From positions 52,789 through 116,788 of the forward strand of contig JAILMW010000004.1 of the NCBI GenBank assembly GCA_024692235.1: a stretch of DNA of 64,000 nucleotides, written 5' to 3'. A program made the translations under genes and the position numbers. Every line of letters starts with the position of its first letter. Position 1 is the first letter of the stretch. Shown here piece after piece: positions 18,586 to 27,303 of this stretch. Origin of the DNA: Saccharofermentans sp. (GTDB lineage Bacteria > Bacillota > Clostridia > Saccharofermentanales > Saccharofermentanaceae). The notes under the pieces are model-generated. The model was not told the DNA's origin, ran no database searches, and worked only from the letters and a program-made list of their open reading frames with translations.

Positions 18586-20174
18586 CAGAATCCCTCCGGG
18601 AAGCCTTCGTTGCTGCCGGCAAAGAAAGCATCGTTATCGGGATTGCCGCCGTCAGCAGAAGGCTCGGGCGGAACATCGTCGGGAGTAAAAGGAACATCCT
18701 CGCTCTCAAAATGGTAATCGGAAGCGGAAGCGCCGGCATCCTGAGTCCTGGTAAATGAGGATCCCTGACTGCCGTTAGTAGTGGGATCCACGGGATCGTA
18801 GGGTCTGTCCGCTTCGAAGAACAATGTCTTCTCACCCCACCACTTAACGTTACATACACCCGTCTCACCGTGTCTGTTCTTGGCTACGATGATCTTGGCA
18901 TCCTGTATCTTGGGCGGAGCTTCGTCTTTCTTATAGTAATCGGGTCTGTCGATGAATAATACTGCATCGGCATCCTGCTCGATAGCACCGGAATCACGAA
19001 GATCGGAGAGCATGGGAGTATGATCCTCTCTTCGCTCGGAACCTCTGGAAAGCTGTGACAGTGCGATGACCGGAACCTCCATCTCCCTGGCAAGTACCTT
19101 CAGGGAACGGGAGATATCAGAGATCTCATTCTGTCTGCTGGCATTCTTGTTCATGTTGGGCATGGTCATGAGCTGGAGGTAGTCGACGATAACTACTCCG
19201 AGCATGCCCCTGGCCTTGAGTTTCTTACACTCCGAGAGCATAGTTACGGGATTTACTGAGGAATTGTCATCTATATAGATAGGCAGTTCCGCCAGTTCCC
19301 TGTATGCCTTGGCAAGCTTAGTCTCCTCGGCCGGCGTTATCTTGGCTCTCTGGAGCTGCTTAGCGGTGATATCGGATCTTGATGCCAGGATCCTGTTACC
19401 TACCTCGGCCTTACTCATCTCGAGAGAGAAGATATTAACGTTATAGTGTCGCATGGAAGCGATATTGGTAGCGATATTTACGACAAGCGCCGTCTTACCC
19501 ATACCGGGACGGGCGGCGATGATATTGAGAGTACCGGGACGAAGACCGCCGAGCATGGCATCGAGGGATCTAAATCCGGTACCTACCGCATTGGACTTGG
19601 TGCCTCCGGACGCGATGATGGTATGGATCTCATTGATCGTCGCCTTTAAGATCGCATGAAGAGCTTCGAATCCGACACCTTCGGGAGATTCACGAAGAGC
19701 AGTCAACTTGCTGATGGCGGAATCGACCAGCACGTTAACATCGGCTGATCCCTTCTTAGCATCGTTATTGACTGCATTTAACATCTCAATAAGGATACGG
19801 GTCTTGCTCTTAGCCTTTACGATACCTACATAGCTGTCGAGATTACTCTTGACTGCCGTCTGGTTGGCAACGCTGAATACATACTCCGTACCGCCCGCCT
19901 TGGCGAGATTGCCGTGGTGTTCCAGGTCATCGCAGATGTTATATCTGTCGATCTTGCCGCCGCTTAAGAACAGGTGAGAGATGGCCTCGAAGATAAGTCC
20001 GTTACGAACATCGGAGAAGTCTTCGGCGACTACTCTTCTCATAACGGAACCGTCCAGCGCCTCCTTGTCTCTGATACAGATGGACAGCAAAGCCTTCTCC
20101 GTCTCCAGGTCAAATGCGGGGACGGTCCTGTCCTGTACTGACTCGATCAGATTGTCCGTGAGCTCTCTGTCCAT
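18585..20174 (-). CDS. dnaB: Replicative DNA helicase DnaB
   Basis: Hexameric helicase of the replication fork (dnaC in Bacillus naming). The N-terminal domain (about residues 20-120) interacts with primase. The RecA-like domain has Walker A ARPGMGKT at 221-228, Walker B VIVDYLQLM and the arginine-finger region. A C-terminal tail beyond about residue 455 is low in complexity, rich in Ser, Asp, Pro and Gly, and longer than usual, giving 529 residues. No intein is present. It starts four bases after rplI and overlaps tilS by one base. Confidence 0.96.
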   Translation of the reverse strand: MDRELTDNLIESVQDRTVPAFDLETEKALLSICIRDKEALDGSVMRRVVAEDFSDVRNGLIFEAISHLFLSGGKIDRYNICDDLEHHGNLAKAGGTEYVFSVANQTAVKSNLDSYVGIVKAKSKTRILIEMLNAVNNDAKKGSADVNVLVDSAISKLTALRESPEGVGFEALHAILKATINEIHTIIASGGTKSNAVGTGFRSLDAMLGGLRPGTLNIIAARPGMGKTALVVNIATNIASMRHYNVNIFSLEMSKAEVGNRILASRSDITAKQLQRAKITPAEETKLAKAYRELAELPIYIDDNSSVNPVTMLSECKKLKARGMLGVVIVDYLQLMTMPNMNKNASRQNEISDISRSLKVLAREMEVPVIALSQLSRGSERREDHTPMLSDLRDSGAIEQDADAVLFIDRPDYYKKDEAPPKIQDAKIIVAKNRHGETGVCNVKWWGEKTLFFEADRPYDPVDPTTNGSQGSSFTRTQDAGASASDYHFESEDVPFTPDDVPPEPSADGGNPDNDAFFAGSNEGFPEGF

Positions 20175-20178
20175 ATTA

Positions 20179-20622
20179 TCAGAGTGCTTCTACCTCGATA
20201 GCGATCTCGGAAGATACCTTGGGGTGGAGCTTGATCCTTACGCCGAAGGTACCAACGTTCTTGATGGGATCCTTGATGACTACCTGCTTCTTGGAGATAT
20301 CAAAGCCGTTCTTCTTGAGCTCGTCTGCGATATCCTTATCAGTAACGGCGCCATAGAGCTTTCCGCCCTCACCGCACTTCATCTTCAAAGTAAACTTCTT
20401 ATCGTCAAGCTTCTCCTTAGTAGCCTTAGCTTCTTCAAGAGCTCTTCTTGCGTGCTCGGCCTCGGCTCCCTTCTTGAGCTTGACTTCATTCATATTCGCT
20501 GCGGATGTCTCCTTGGCAAGCTTGTTCTTAAGGAGGAAATTCCTTCCGTATCCGTCGCTTACGTCAACAACATCATTTGCCTTGCCTACGTTCTTTACAT
20601 CCTGTAAGAGTATGAGTTTCAA
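20179..20622 (-). CDS. rplI: 50S ribosomal protein L9
   Basis: Binds 23S rRNA near the L1 stalk. The N-terminal domain MKLILLQDVKNVGKANDVV with the GYGRNFL motif, the long connecting helix and the C-terminal domain are all present; 147 residues is normal. It lies four bases before dnaB. Unlike rpsF, ssb and rpsR it is separated from the upstream genes by a terminator-like hairpin at 20641-20676, so its transcription may be partly independent. Confidence 0.97.
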   Translation of the reverse strand: MKLILLQDVKNVGKANDVVDVSDGYGRNFLLKNKLAKETSAANMNEVKLKKGAEAEHARRALEEAKATKEKLDDKKFTLKMKCGEGGKLYGAVTDKDIADELKKNGFDISKKQVVIKDPIKNVGTFGVRIKLHPKVSSEIAIEVEAL

Positions 20623-20640
20623 TTCCTTATGTCCTCCATA

Positions 20641-20676
20641 TAAAAATCGGGTATCCCCACCTTCGAGGATACCCGA
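20641..20676 (-). terminator. Terminator or attenuator between rpsR and rplI
   Basis: Minus-strand TCGGGTATCC pairs with GGATACCCGA over a ten-base loop and is followed by TTTTTAT. It lies inside an otherwise continuous ribosomal gene cluster, 18 bases before rplI. Confidence 0.75.
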
Positions 20677-20715
20677 CTATTATATACTATGCGTACGTCT
20701 TATTCCAAGTCGCTA

Positions 20716-20985
20716 TCAGTCTGCGATGTAAGGAAGAAGAGCGATCTGACGAGCGCGCTTGATAGCTGTTGTAAGCTCGCGCTGGTGCTTTGCACATGTA
20801 CCTGTCATTCTCTTGGGAAGGATCTTGCCACGCTCGGAAATGAACTTACGAAGACGTGTTGCATCCATGAAATCGATGGACTCTACCTTCTCAGCGCAGA
20901 ATGCACAGGACTTCCTTCTGGAACGTCTCTGTCTCATGTTACCGGAAAACTCGCGTCCGGCCTTAGGTGCTCTGTTCTCAGCCAT
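20716..20985 (-). CDS. rpsR: 30S ribosomal protein S18
   Basis: Small-subunit platform protein that pairs with S6. The family core ([23 protein letters not shown]) is complete in 89 residues. It has CxxC (Cys27, Cys30) near the N-terminus and a later Cys-x-x-His, which is the zinc-binding form of S18. It lies 20 bases after ssb. Confidence 0.97.
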   Translation of the reverse strand: MAENRAPKAGREFSGNMRQRRSRRKSCAFCAEKVESIDFMDATRLRKFISERGKILPKRMTGTCAKHQRELTTAIKRARQIALLPYIAD

Positions 20986-21005
20986 GTTAATTCTCCTTAA
21001 TTAGA

Positions 21006-21488
21006 TTAAAATTCGAAAGGAAGATCCAAGCTGCCGTTTGCATCAAATGCATCTTCGTCAAGGTCCGGTGCGATAGCCGTGGAAGGCGCTGTGGGCGCTG
21101 AAGCGGCTACTGATCCTGCAGCGGGTGCAGGTGCGGAACTTGCGGCGGGAGCGGAACCCTGTCTTCCGTTGCCGGATGACTCTACGAACTCTGCCTCGTC
21201 AACTACTACCTCGGTAACATATCTCTTCTGACCGTTCTGGTCATCGAAGCTCCTGGACTGAAGGCTGCCTACTACTCCGATCTTGGAACCCTTATGGAAA
21301 TAAGAGCTGATGAATGAAGCTGTCTGCCTCCAAGCCACACAGTTGATGAAGTCTGCCTGTCTCTGACCGCTCTGGTCCTTGAAACGACGATCCACCGCAA
21401 CCGTGAAGTTACAGAACTGTACCTGACTTGATGTGTTCTTGATCTCGGGATCCTTAGTTAATCTTCCAACCAATACTACCTTGTTCAT
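21006..21488 (-). CDS. ssb: Single-stranded DNA-binding protein
   Basis: Covers single-stranded DNA during replication and repair. The OB fold occupies residues 1 to about 105 (MNKVVLVGRLTKDPE at the start). A Ser/Ala/Pro/Gly-rich linker follows, then the acidic tip. The tip reads DLPFEF, so the usual DxPF end carries two extra residues; this tip contacts partner proteins such as PriA and RecO in known SSBs. Length 160. It sits between rpsF and rpsR, the standard bacterial arrangement. Confidence 0.97.
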   Translation of the reverse strand: MNKVVLVGRLTKDPEIKNTSSQVQFCNFTVAVDRRFKDQSGQRQADFINCVAWRQTASFISSYFHKGSKIGVVGSLQSRSFDDQNGQKRYVTEVVVDEAEFVESSGNGRQGSAPAASSAPAPAAGSVAASAPTAPSTAIAPDLDEDAFDANGSLDLPFEF

Positions 21489-21512
21489 TAAATTCCTCCG
21501 AATGTGCTGCGA

Positions 21513-21809
21513 TTACTCGCTGACACGAACAGTAAGGAAACGGAGAACACCGTCGGTGATATTGAGCACACGCTCGATCTCCTTCGGGAACTCACTATCG
21601 GCAGTATAAAGTACCTTAATGTAAAGGCCCTCTCTCTGATCGTCGATCTCGTATGCGAGATGCTTTGTACCAAGGTTGTCGAGTGCGTCGATTGTAGCGC
21701 CTGTCTCGATCTTAGCCTTGATGGAATCGATAAGAGAGTTAACAGCCTCCTCGCCGATAGCGGGGTTAAGGACAGTTACCAACTGATACTGATTTGCCAT
21801 ATTATTCAC
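21513..21809 (-). CDS. rpsF: 30S ribosomal protein S6
   Basis: Platform protein of the small subunit. All 98 residues match the family (YQLVTVLNPAIGEEA, IDALDNLGTKHLAYEI). First gene of rpsF-ssb-rpsR, preceded by an AAGGAGGTGA ribosome site and a structured leader. In other bacteria the S6:S18 complex represses its own operon through such a leader. Confidence 0.97.
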   Translation of the reverse strand: MNNMANQYQLVTVLNPAIGEEAVNSLIDSIKAKIETGATIDALDNLGTKHLAYEIDDQREGLYIKVLYTADSEFPKEIERVLNITDGVLRFLTVRVSE

Positions 21810-21913
21810 CTCCTTATGGTCATTAGGCCCGACTTCTTACGAGTCGAGCAAGGATACTGTCTTATATATAGACAGCGTCAGTCAGAATAACACAACAAAC
21901 TCCCTGTAGTCAA
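21810..21913 (-). promoter_or_regulatory. Promoter and structured leader of rpsF
   Basis: TTGACT (21913-21908), 18-base spacer and TATTCT (21889-21884) on the minus strand predict a transcript starting about where a hairpin begins: CTGTC (21875-21871) with GACAG (21861-21857). A second stem, CGACT with AGTCG, lies at 21846-21830, followed by GGCC. A perfect TTGACA lies further up (21951-21946). The leader may be the target of S6:S18 autoregulation. I matched position and hairpins, not the published consensus. Confidence 0.5.
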
Positions 21914-22019
21914 GCATTTACCTAATATTCTTATTGTTCGCGTCTTGTCAAAAATCTTACTGACAACATTGTACATTGGTCCGGAGCGTTTGTCTACATT
22001 TTAGAACGATTGTTCACAT

Positions 22020-23795
22020 TCAGATCTTCTCGGCACCCAGGTCCTTAAGGATATAGGGGAATAATATCTCAAGCCATGCGCGAAGGGCCCTTACGGTGTG
22101 GATATAAGTCTCCTTGTTCTCGCCCTTGGGATCAGGAATGGAAACGGATACGATCCTGCCCTGCTCGTCTTTTATTACAAGGCCCTTGGAAGCCGCATAG
22201 GAAGATATGGAATATACCTTCTCGGAAAGCTCGGGGAAGGAATCGGCGATCTCGAATGCCTGCTCGTCACGAAGCGTGAGTATGAGGTCATTGTCATCGT
22301 ATACGGATGCGCAGGCTCTCGAAGTCATGTGATGATCTATTCCGCGTCCTATCTCTTCCTTCATGACTTCCGCCATCTTCTTGTCGACCTGATCGCCGTC
22401 AGCCGCATAAAGGCCTGCGGACTCGGTATAAAGCTCGGCCTGAGTCTTAAGGTCCAGTTCGCTGCAGTAAGGACCGTTCTCTTCAAGAAGGGTCCTCATT
22501 ATCCCCTCGCATGCAGCGGATAATGTCTTATTGTCATCGCATACGAAAAGTACCGATGCGGTAAATACGTTATGGAAATCGGATTCGCTTACGAACCTGT
22601 CGGCAGTGAGCGCCATATTGCTCTTTATGGAATCGGTAACTTCACCTGACTTACATGCCGCCTTATTAAGTCGGTTCATGTAAGCCTTGCCTATGCCCTC
22701 CTCGGGGAATCCCGCCGCAAGGATCACGTCGACACCCTGAAGATCCAGATGACGAAGTCCGGCGAAGAGTCCGTGGGATGCGGCATTCGCGTCACACATA
22801 TCTCCGTAGGGATATATCCATATATGAGATGCCATCACCTTGTCATCGAGTCTTACGAGGATCTCCTCTGCTTCTCTTCCTGCGTATATACCGATCCTTG
22901 CCACAGGATTGGAATCTAAGATCTCTCTGCATTTAAGGATATAAGGAGATGCCAGGTCAAAAAGGATCTTCTTGCTCTCGTCCGGAAGATCTCTTATGGG
23001 ATCCTTGCCCTCCTCTGCCTCGGTAGGAACGCTTATGGTAGGGTATTCCAGCTGTTCCTTGGTAAGAGGTATTATCTCCACCTGAGCGTGAGGTGCATAG
23101 TGACGGTACTTCATGCCGGGAGACATGGGAGCGTTATCGTCTTCGATCTTGCCGGCGTAGGATGTCTCCTTAAGGACCGCGCGGTCGATCATCTCCTTGG
23201 TAACGGCACCGGGACGAAGGATAACGGGAGAATCACCTGTAGCATCGACCACCGTCGACTCAAGTCCCACTATGCTCTCGCCGCCGTCTATTACGGCGTA
23301 GATCTTTCCGTTCATGTCATTCATCACGTGAGTTGCCGACGTAGGAGAAGGACTTCCGGAGAGATTGGCAGAAGGAGCTGCTACGGGGCAGCCGCAGGCC
23401 TTAAGGAATGCATTACACACCTTATCCGAAGGCATCCTTATGCCTACCGTATCAAGTCCCGCCGTTACTTCCGAAGGGATCTTATCGGACTTTTTGACTA
23501 TTACAGTGATGGGACCCGGCATAAAGCTGTCCATCAGTTTCTTTGCAAGAGGAGTTACTTCCTTTGCTATCTCATCCACCTGGGATCTGTCCCATATATG
23601 TACTATAAGAGGGTTATCGGAAGGTCTGCCCTTGGCTTCGAATATCTTCTCTACGCAGGAAGCTTCAAAGGCATTGGCACCAAGACCGTATACGGTCTCC
23701 GTGGGAAATGCGACCACCTGACCTTCTCGAAGGGCTTTAGCTGCACCTTCTACTCCTGCCTTATCGTTGCCTCTTATATACTTTGTCTCCATCAC
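22020..23795 (-). CDS. Threonylcarbamoyl-AMP synthase fused to an inactive-looking LMW phosphatase domain
   Basis: Residues 1 to about 205 are a YrdC/Sua5 domain (VAFPTETVYGLGANA, SDNPLIVHI) and about 230-345 the Sua5 C-terminal domain. These make threonylcarbamoyl-AMP for the t6A base at tRNA position 37. From about residue 414 to the end (591) the sequence has the low-molecular-weight phosphatase layout: VLFVC with Cys419, later IPDPKG with Asp555. The P-loop, normally C-x5-R-S, reads CDDNKTLS, so the catalytic arginine is Leu425. In Bacillus the separate genes ywlC and ywlE encode these two parts. The fused domain is therefore probably not a phosphatase. The start overlaps the prfA stop in ATGA. 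Confidence 0.88.
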   Translation of the reverse strand: MMETKYIRGNDKAGVEGAAKALREGQVVAFPTETVYGLGANAFEASCVEKIFEAKGRPSDNPLIVHIWDRSQVDEIAKEVTPLAKKLMDSFMPGPITVIVKKSDKIPSEVTAGLDTVGIRMPSDKVCNAFLKACGCPVAAPSANLSGSPSPTSATHVMNDMNGKIYAVIDGGESIVGLESTVVDATGDSPVILRPGAVTKEMIDRAVLKETSYAGKIEDDNAPMSPGMKYRHYAPHAQVEIIPLTKEQLEYPTISVPTEAEEGKDPIRDLPDESKKILFDLASPYILKCREILDSNPVARIGIYAGREAEEILVRLDDKVMASHIWIYPYGDMCDANAASHGLFAGLRHLDLQGVDVILAAGFPEEGIGKAYMNRLNKAACKSGEVTDSIKSNMALTADRFVSESDFHNVFTASVLFVCDDNKTLSAACEGIMRTLLEENGPYCSELDLKTQAELYTESAGLYAADGDQVDKKMAEVMKEEIGRGIDHHMTSRACASVYDDNDLILTLRDEQAFEIADSFPELSEKVYSISSYAASKGLVIKDEQGRIVSVSIPDPKGENKETYIHTVRALRAWLEILFPYILKDLGAEKI

Positions 23796-24868
23796 TGATC
23801 CTCCGACTGAGCCTTCTTAGATGCCGCATCAACTATAAGAGCATCTATTATCTCATCTATATTTCCGCTTAATATCTCTTCAAGCTTATAAAGAGTAAGT
23901 CCGATCCTGTGATCGGTGACTCTTCCCTGATGGTAGTTATAGGTACGTATCCTCTCGGACCTGTCTCCCGTTCCCACCTGGGATCTTCTCTCCGAATCTA
24001 TGGCATCCTTCTCGGATGACCTCTGCATATCCCAAAGCCTGGACTGCAATACGGCCATAGCCTTGTCCTTGTTCTTATACTGGGATCTCTCGTCCTGGCA
24101 CTGAACCACGATACCCGTCGGGATATGCGTTATCCTTATGGCGGAATCGGTCCTGTTGACGTGCTGTCCGCCGGCTCCCGATGCTCTGTATCTGTCGATC
24201 CTTAAGTCCTTGGGATCTATGGATACGTCTTCGGGCTCAGCCTGAGGAAGGACTGCCACGGTAACTGTGGATGTATGTACCCTTCCTCCGGACTCTGTGA
24301 CGGGAACTCGCTGTACGCGGTGAACGCCGCTTTCGAACTTAAGCCTGCTGTATGCACCCTTCCCGTCAACTTCAAAGACTAATTCCTTATATCCTCCAAG
24401 CTCGGTCTCGTTGGAATCGACTTCCTCTGTGGTATATCCCTTAAGAGCCGCATAGCCTTTATACATCTTGTAGAGCGTATCGGCAAAGAGCGCAGCTTCC
24501 TCACCGCCTGCGCCTGCTCTTATCTCCACGATAACGGATCTGTCGTCACGAGGGTCCTTTTCGCTTAGAAGAACGATGAGCTTCTCCTCGTTCTCGGCTA
24601 TCGCTTCCTTAGCAAGAGACAGCTGCTCTGAAGCAAGTTCATGCATTTCGCTGTCGGAAGAAGACAAGAGCTCCAAAGCCTCCTTTTCCTCCTCAACCGC
24701 CTTTTCCCAGGCCTTTATGGTCTCCACCTTCTCGGTAAGTTCTCCGAGTTCGCGGCTGAGCTTCATGTATCGCTCACCGTCAGATACCACCGCAGGGTCA
24801 GACATGGAAGACACGATCTCATCGTATCTGGCACTTATCATCTTGATCTTGCTTATGTCAGGCTTCAT
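23792..24868 (-). CDS. prfA: Peptide chain release factor 1
   Basis: Releases the peptide at UAA and UAG. The GGQ motif is at residues 233-235. The stop-codon tripeptide is PVT at 189-191, the PxT type of RF1 rather than the SPF of RF2. Length 358 is normal. It overlaps the preceding gene by 11 bases and sua5 by four. The methyltransferase gene prmC, often next to prfA, is not here. Confidence 0.97.
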   Translation of the reverse strand: MKPDISKIKMISARYDEIVSSMSDPAVVSDGERYMKLSRELGELTEKVETIKAWEKAVEEEKEALELLSSSDSEMHELASEQLSLAKEAIAENEEKLIVLLSEKDPRDDRSVIVEIRAGAGGEEAALFADTLYKMYKGYAALKGYTTEEVDSNETELGGYKELVFEVDGKGAYSRLKFESGVHRVQRVPVTESGGRVHTSTVTVAVLPQAEPEDVSIDPKDLRIDRYRASGAGGQHVNRTDSAIRITHIPTGIVVQCQDERSQYKNKDKAMAVLQSRLWDMQRSSEKDAIDSERRSQVGTGDRSERIRTYNYHQGRVTDHRIGLTLYKLEEILSGNIDEIIDALIVDAASKKAQSEDQ

Positions 24869-25622
24869 CCGTACTCTCCGATATATCGCTCTCGTCAGAA
24901 GTCTCTACAGAACTTTCAGCAGTCGTGGTGCTCTCCGTCTCGACAAGCACCAGACTCTCTTCCCTGTAGATATCGATCTGCTCGGCATTCGATAATATCA
25001 CATCGATAAGAGCGTTAACAAATCCGGACTGACCTTCCGTTACCAGCTCCTCGGGAATCACGTTATCCTGAGGCTGTCCCCAGGGAGTGAACATAGAAGT
25101 AGCTTGCGTTCCTAAGTCATGAGGCACCATAAAGATATAATCCCTGTAGGCATTTATATTGGCTTCGCCCTCGATTATCAAAGGGACGTCGTTATCTATA
25201 TTGCAGTTACGAAGAAGCTCCAGCTGATCTTCCGTCATGGTAACGTCGCCGTCGACATAGATAAGCATATAACTCGCATAGTCTCTGGGCTCCACTTCGT
25301 TGATGATGTTGTCATCCTCGTCCCTCTCGATAAAATGCACGTCGCTCCAGTAAACAGGAAGGGTATTGCTGTTCATCGTACCTGCGGGGATCACAGTGAG
25401 ATTGGGAATATTCGCGATCACCTCAGGAGACGGTTCGCCTATATAGTAGACCATGTAGTCTTCAAGCTCACCCAGCCTTTGGACATGCTCAGCAACTTCT
25501 TGCGCCTGTCTGTTCGATTCGTTCTTGGCGGAAAGCTTCTTTACTGTAAAAGACAGCATCAAGACCACGCCGACAGCTAAGAATACCGTGGCAAATATAA
25601 CGACCAGGTGCCTCTTACTCAT
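24858..25622 (-). CDS. Uncharacterised single-span membrane protein
   Basis: Not recognised. One N-terminal span (about residues 7-27) after MSKRH suggests the remaining ~225 residues lie outside the membrane. The region from 45 to 215 looks globular with no motif I know. The last 30 residues are almost only Ser, Thr, Glu and Asp, like a flexible linker. Translation is tightly coupled: the start overlaps the SseB-like gene by four bases and the end overlaps prfA by 11. The coupling shows co-expression, not shared function. Confidence 0.75.
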   Translation of the reverse strand: MSKRHLVVIFATVFLAVGVVLMLSFTVKKLSAKNESNRQAQEVAEHVQRLGELEDYMVYYIGEPSPEVIANIPNLTVIPAGTMNSNTLPVYWSDVHFIERDEDDNIINEVEPRDYASYMLIYVDGDVTMTEDQLELLRNCNIDNDVPLIIEGEANINAYRDYIFMVPHDLGTQATSMFTPWGQPQDNVIPEELVTEGQSGFVNALIDVILSNAEQIDIYREESLVLVETESTTTAESSVETSDESDISESTDEA

Positions 25623-26353
25623 AAGATCTTATCCCCCTCCCTCTTAGCGAAAGGCTCAGCTCCCGCTACGGCATCGTTGGCATAGCCGTCGGTAAAGGGT
25701 GCCGTCACGGAGATAAGTCCGTCAGTATAAGGCGTTATATATCTGTTAAAGGTATCGCAGAGGTAAGAAAGCTCCTCGCCCTTCTTGTCGGCATCCATAA
25801 CGAACATCCAACCTGTCATCTCGTCGCTTAGCCTTACAAATAGCTTAACGTATACGGCTTTGACAGAAGGTTCGTCCTTCATGAAGTTAACGATACCGAT
25901 CTTAAGGTTCTCGGGATAGTGGTCGGGATCTCCCACCTTAACGTCAGTCGGGCTGTTCATCTGATCGTAGATCATCTTGAGCATCTCATGACCGAATATG
26001 ACCTCCGAGCTTCCGGGGTCGATGACCATACCGTCAAGACGAAGGTTCTCATCCATAACGGTAGAGAGTATATCGTCGAACTTGGCCTTAACGAGCTTCG
26101 TCTCAGGAGCACCGTTAGCCTTATAGTCATCAGTATCGGAAAAGACCGCCAGATATCTGTTGCCTTTGGGATCTCCTATGGCTGTAAAAGATACTCTGCC
26201 GTCCTTATCGGTAACGGGAACTATAAATTCTGATGCGCAGGCAAGGCGCAAGATATCGGTCATGAGTGCATCCGACTTCATGGTTCTAAGCTTTCCCATA
26301 AGTTCTTTGAGCTTATCGTTATGAAGTTCTCCGTTAAAGAATATATCTTCCAT
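25619..26353 (-). CDS. SseB-family protein
   Basis: Residues about 20-130 resemble the SseB N-terminal domain (EFIVPVTDKDGR, YLAVFSDTDDY, DGMVIDPGSSEVIF). Residues about 160-220 resemble the SseB C-terminal domain (VKAVYVKLFVRLSDEMTGWMFVMDAD). The family is named for a serine-sensitivity phenotype in E. coli and its biochemical role is unclear. No signal or membrane segment, so cytosolic. It has a GGGGAG ribosome site and lies 14 bases after the AEC transporter gene. Confidence 0.75.
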   Translation of the reverse strand: MEDIFFNGELHNDKLKELMGKLRTMKSDALMTDILRLACASEFIVPVTDKDGRVSFTAIGDPKGNRYLAVFSDTDDYKANGAPETKLVKAKFDDILSTVMDENLRLDGMVIDPGSSEVIFGHEMLKMIYDQMNSPTDVKVGDPDHYPENLKIGIVNFMKDEPSVKAVYVKLFVRLSDEMTGWMFVMDADKKGEELSYLCDTFNRYITPYTDGLISVTAPFTDGYANDAVAGAEPFAKREGDKIL

Positions 26354-26367
26354 CCCTTATCTCCCCT

Positions 26368-27300
26368 TTACTGCATAAAGAGCTTTATACAAAGTGCCAT
26401 GAGAAGCGGCAGTGATATCGCCATAAGGATCAGTGTAAGAACTACCGTCCTTGCAGTGAACTTAGGCGCACAGTTGTGCTTCTCAGAGTAGATAACGTTC
26501 ATGGTTCCCGAAGGAAGTGCAGTCATAAGGACAAGAGTTATCATGGTCTCGGGAGAGATCACAACGAACCTTCTTACGATAAGGACTGCCAAAAGCATTA
26601 TAAGCGGGAATACCGCAAGCCTTAATATCGCTACTATGTAGGACTTTAAGTCTGCAAAGAGCTTCTTAACGTCTACTGTCGCAAGAGTAGATCCCAGAAG
26701 GATCATGGACAGAGGTATATTCATGTCACCTATGGTGTGAAGAGTATGCGTAATAAACTGCGGCATCCTCCAGGGGATAACAAAAAGGATAAGTGATGCT
26801 ACGGAAGCGACCGACACGGGATTAAAGATGATCTGTATCGGAGTATGCCTCTTCTTGGAGATAAGGTGGATACCGTATGTATAGAAGAAGATGTTGTAGA
26901 CAAGGTTATATGTAGCTGCAAGAAGAAGTCCTCTTGCTCCGAGAAGGCCCTGCATAAGGGGGATCCCTACAAAGCCCGTGTTGGCAAAGACAGCCAGAGT
27001 AACAAAGACCCTCTTCTCACTGTCTTCAAGCTTACTCTTGGACGTAATGAGACGTAATGCGATAAGCGTACAGAGATAGTAAAGGAAGGCTGCGCCTGCT
27101 ACGGCGATTATGCCTTTCAAGGTCTCGTAGGAATACTCATACTGGCTCGAGGAAAGGATGGCGAAAGGCAGTATCGCATTAAGGAGTATCTCCGTAAACG
27201 TGCTGTGTGTCCTTTCGTCAAGGAGCCTCTTCTTACGTATGATGACGCCGAGGACTATAGTCACGGCCATTTCGAACAGAACTTTATATAACTCAGTCAT
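26368..27300 (-). CDS. AEC (auxin efflux carrier) family transporter
   Basis: 310 residues with about ten hydrophobic segments in two similar halves. Features typical of the family include IPLMQGLLGARG after the NTGFVG segment and the P-x-G-T-rich LPSGTMNVIYSEK near the end. Bacterial AEC proteins carry organic acids such as malate or malonate; the substrate here is unknown. It starts three bases after glpK, so it may move a product of glycerol or sugar breakdown, though operon context alone is weak evidence. Confidence 0.88.
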   Translation of the reverse strand: MTELYKVLFEMAVTIVLGVIIRKKRLLDERTHSTFTEILLNAILPFAILSSSQYEYSYETLKGIIAVAGAAFLYYLCTLIALRLITSKSKLEDSEKRVFVTLAVFANTGFVGIPLMQGLLGARGLLLAATYNLVYNIFFYTYGIHLISKKRHTPIQIIFNPVSVASVASLILFVIPWRMPQFITHTLHTIGDMNIPLSMILLGSTLATVDVKKLFADLKSYIVAILRLAVFPLIMLLAVLIVRRFVVISPETMITLVLMTALPSGTMNVIYSEKHNCAPKFTARTVVLTLILMAISLPLLMALCIKLFMQ

Positions 27301-27303
27301 TCC

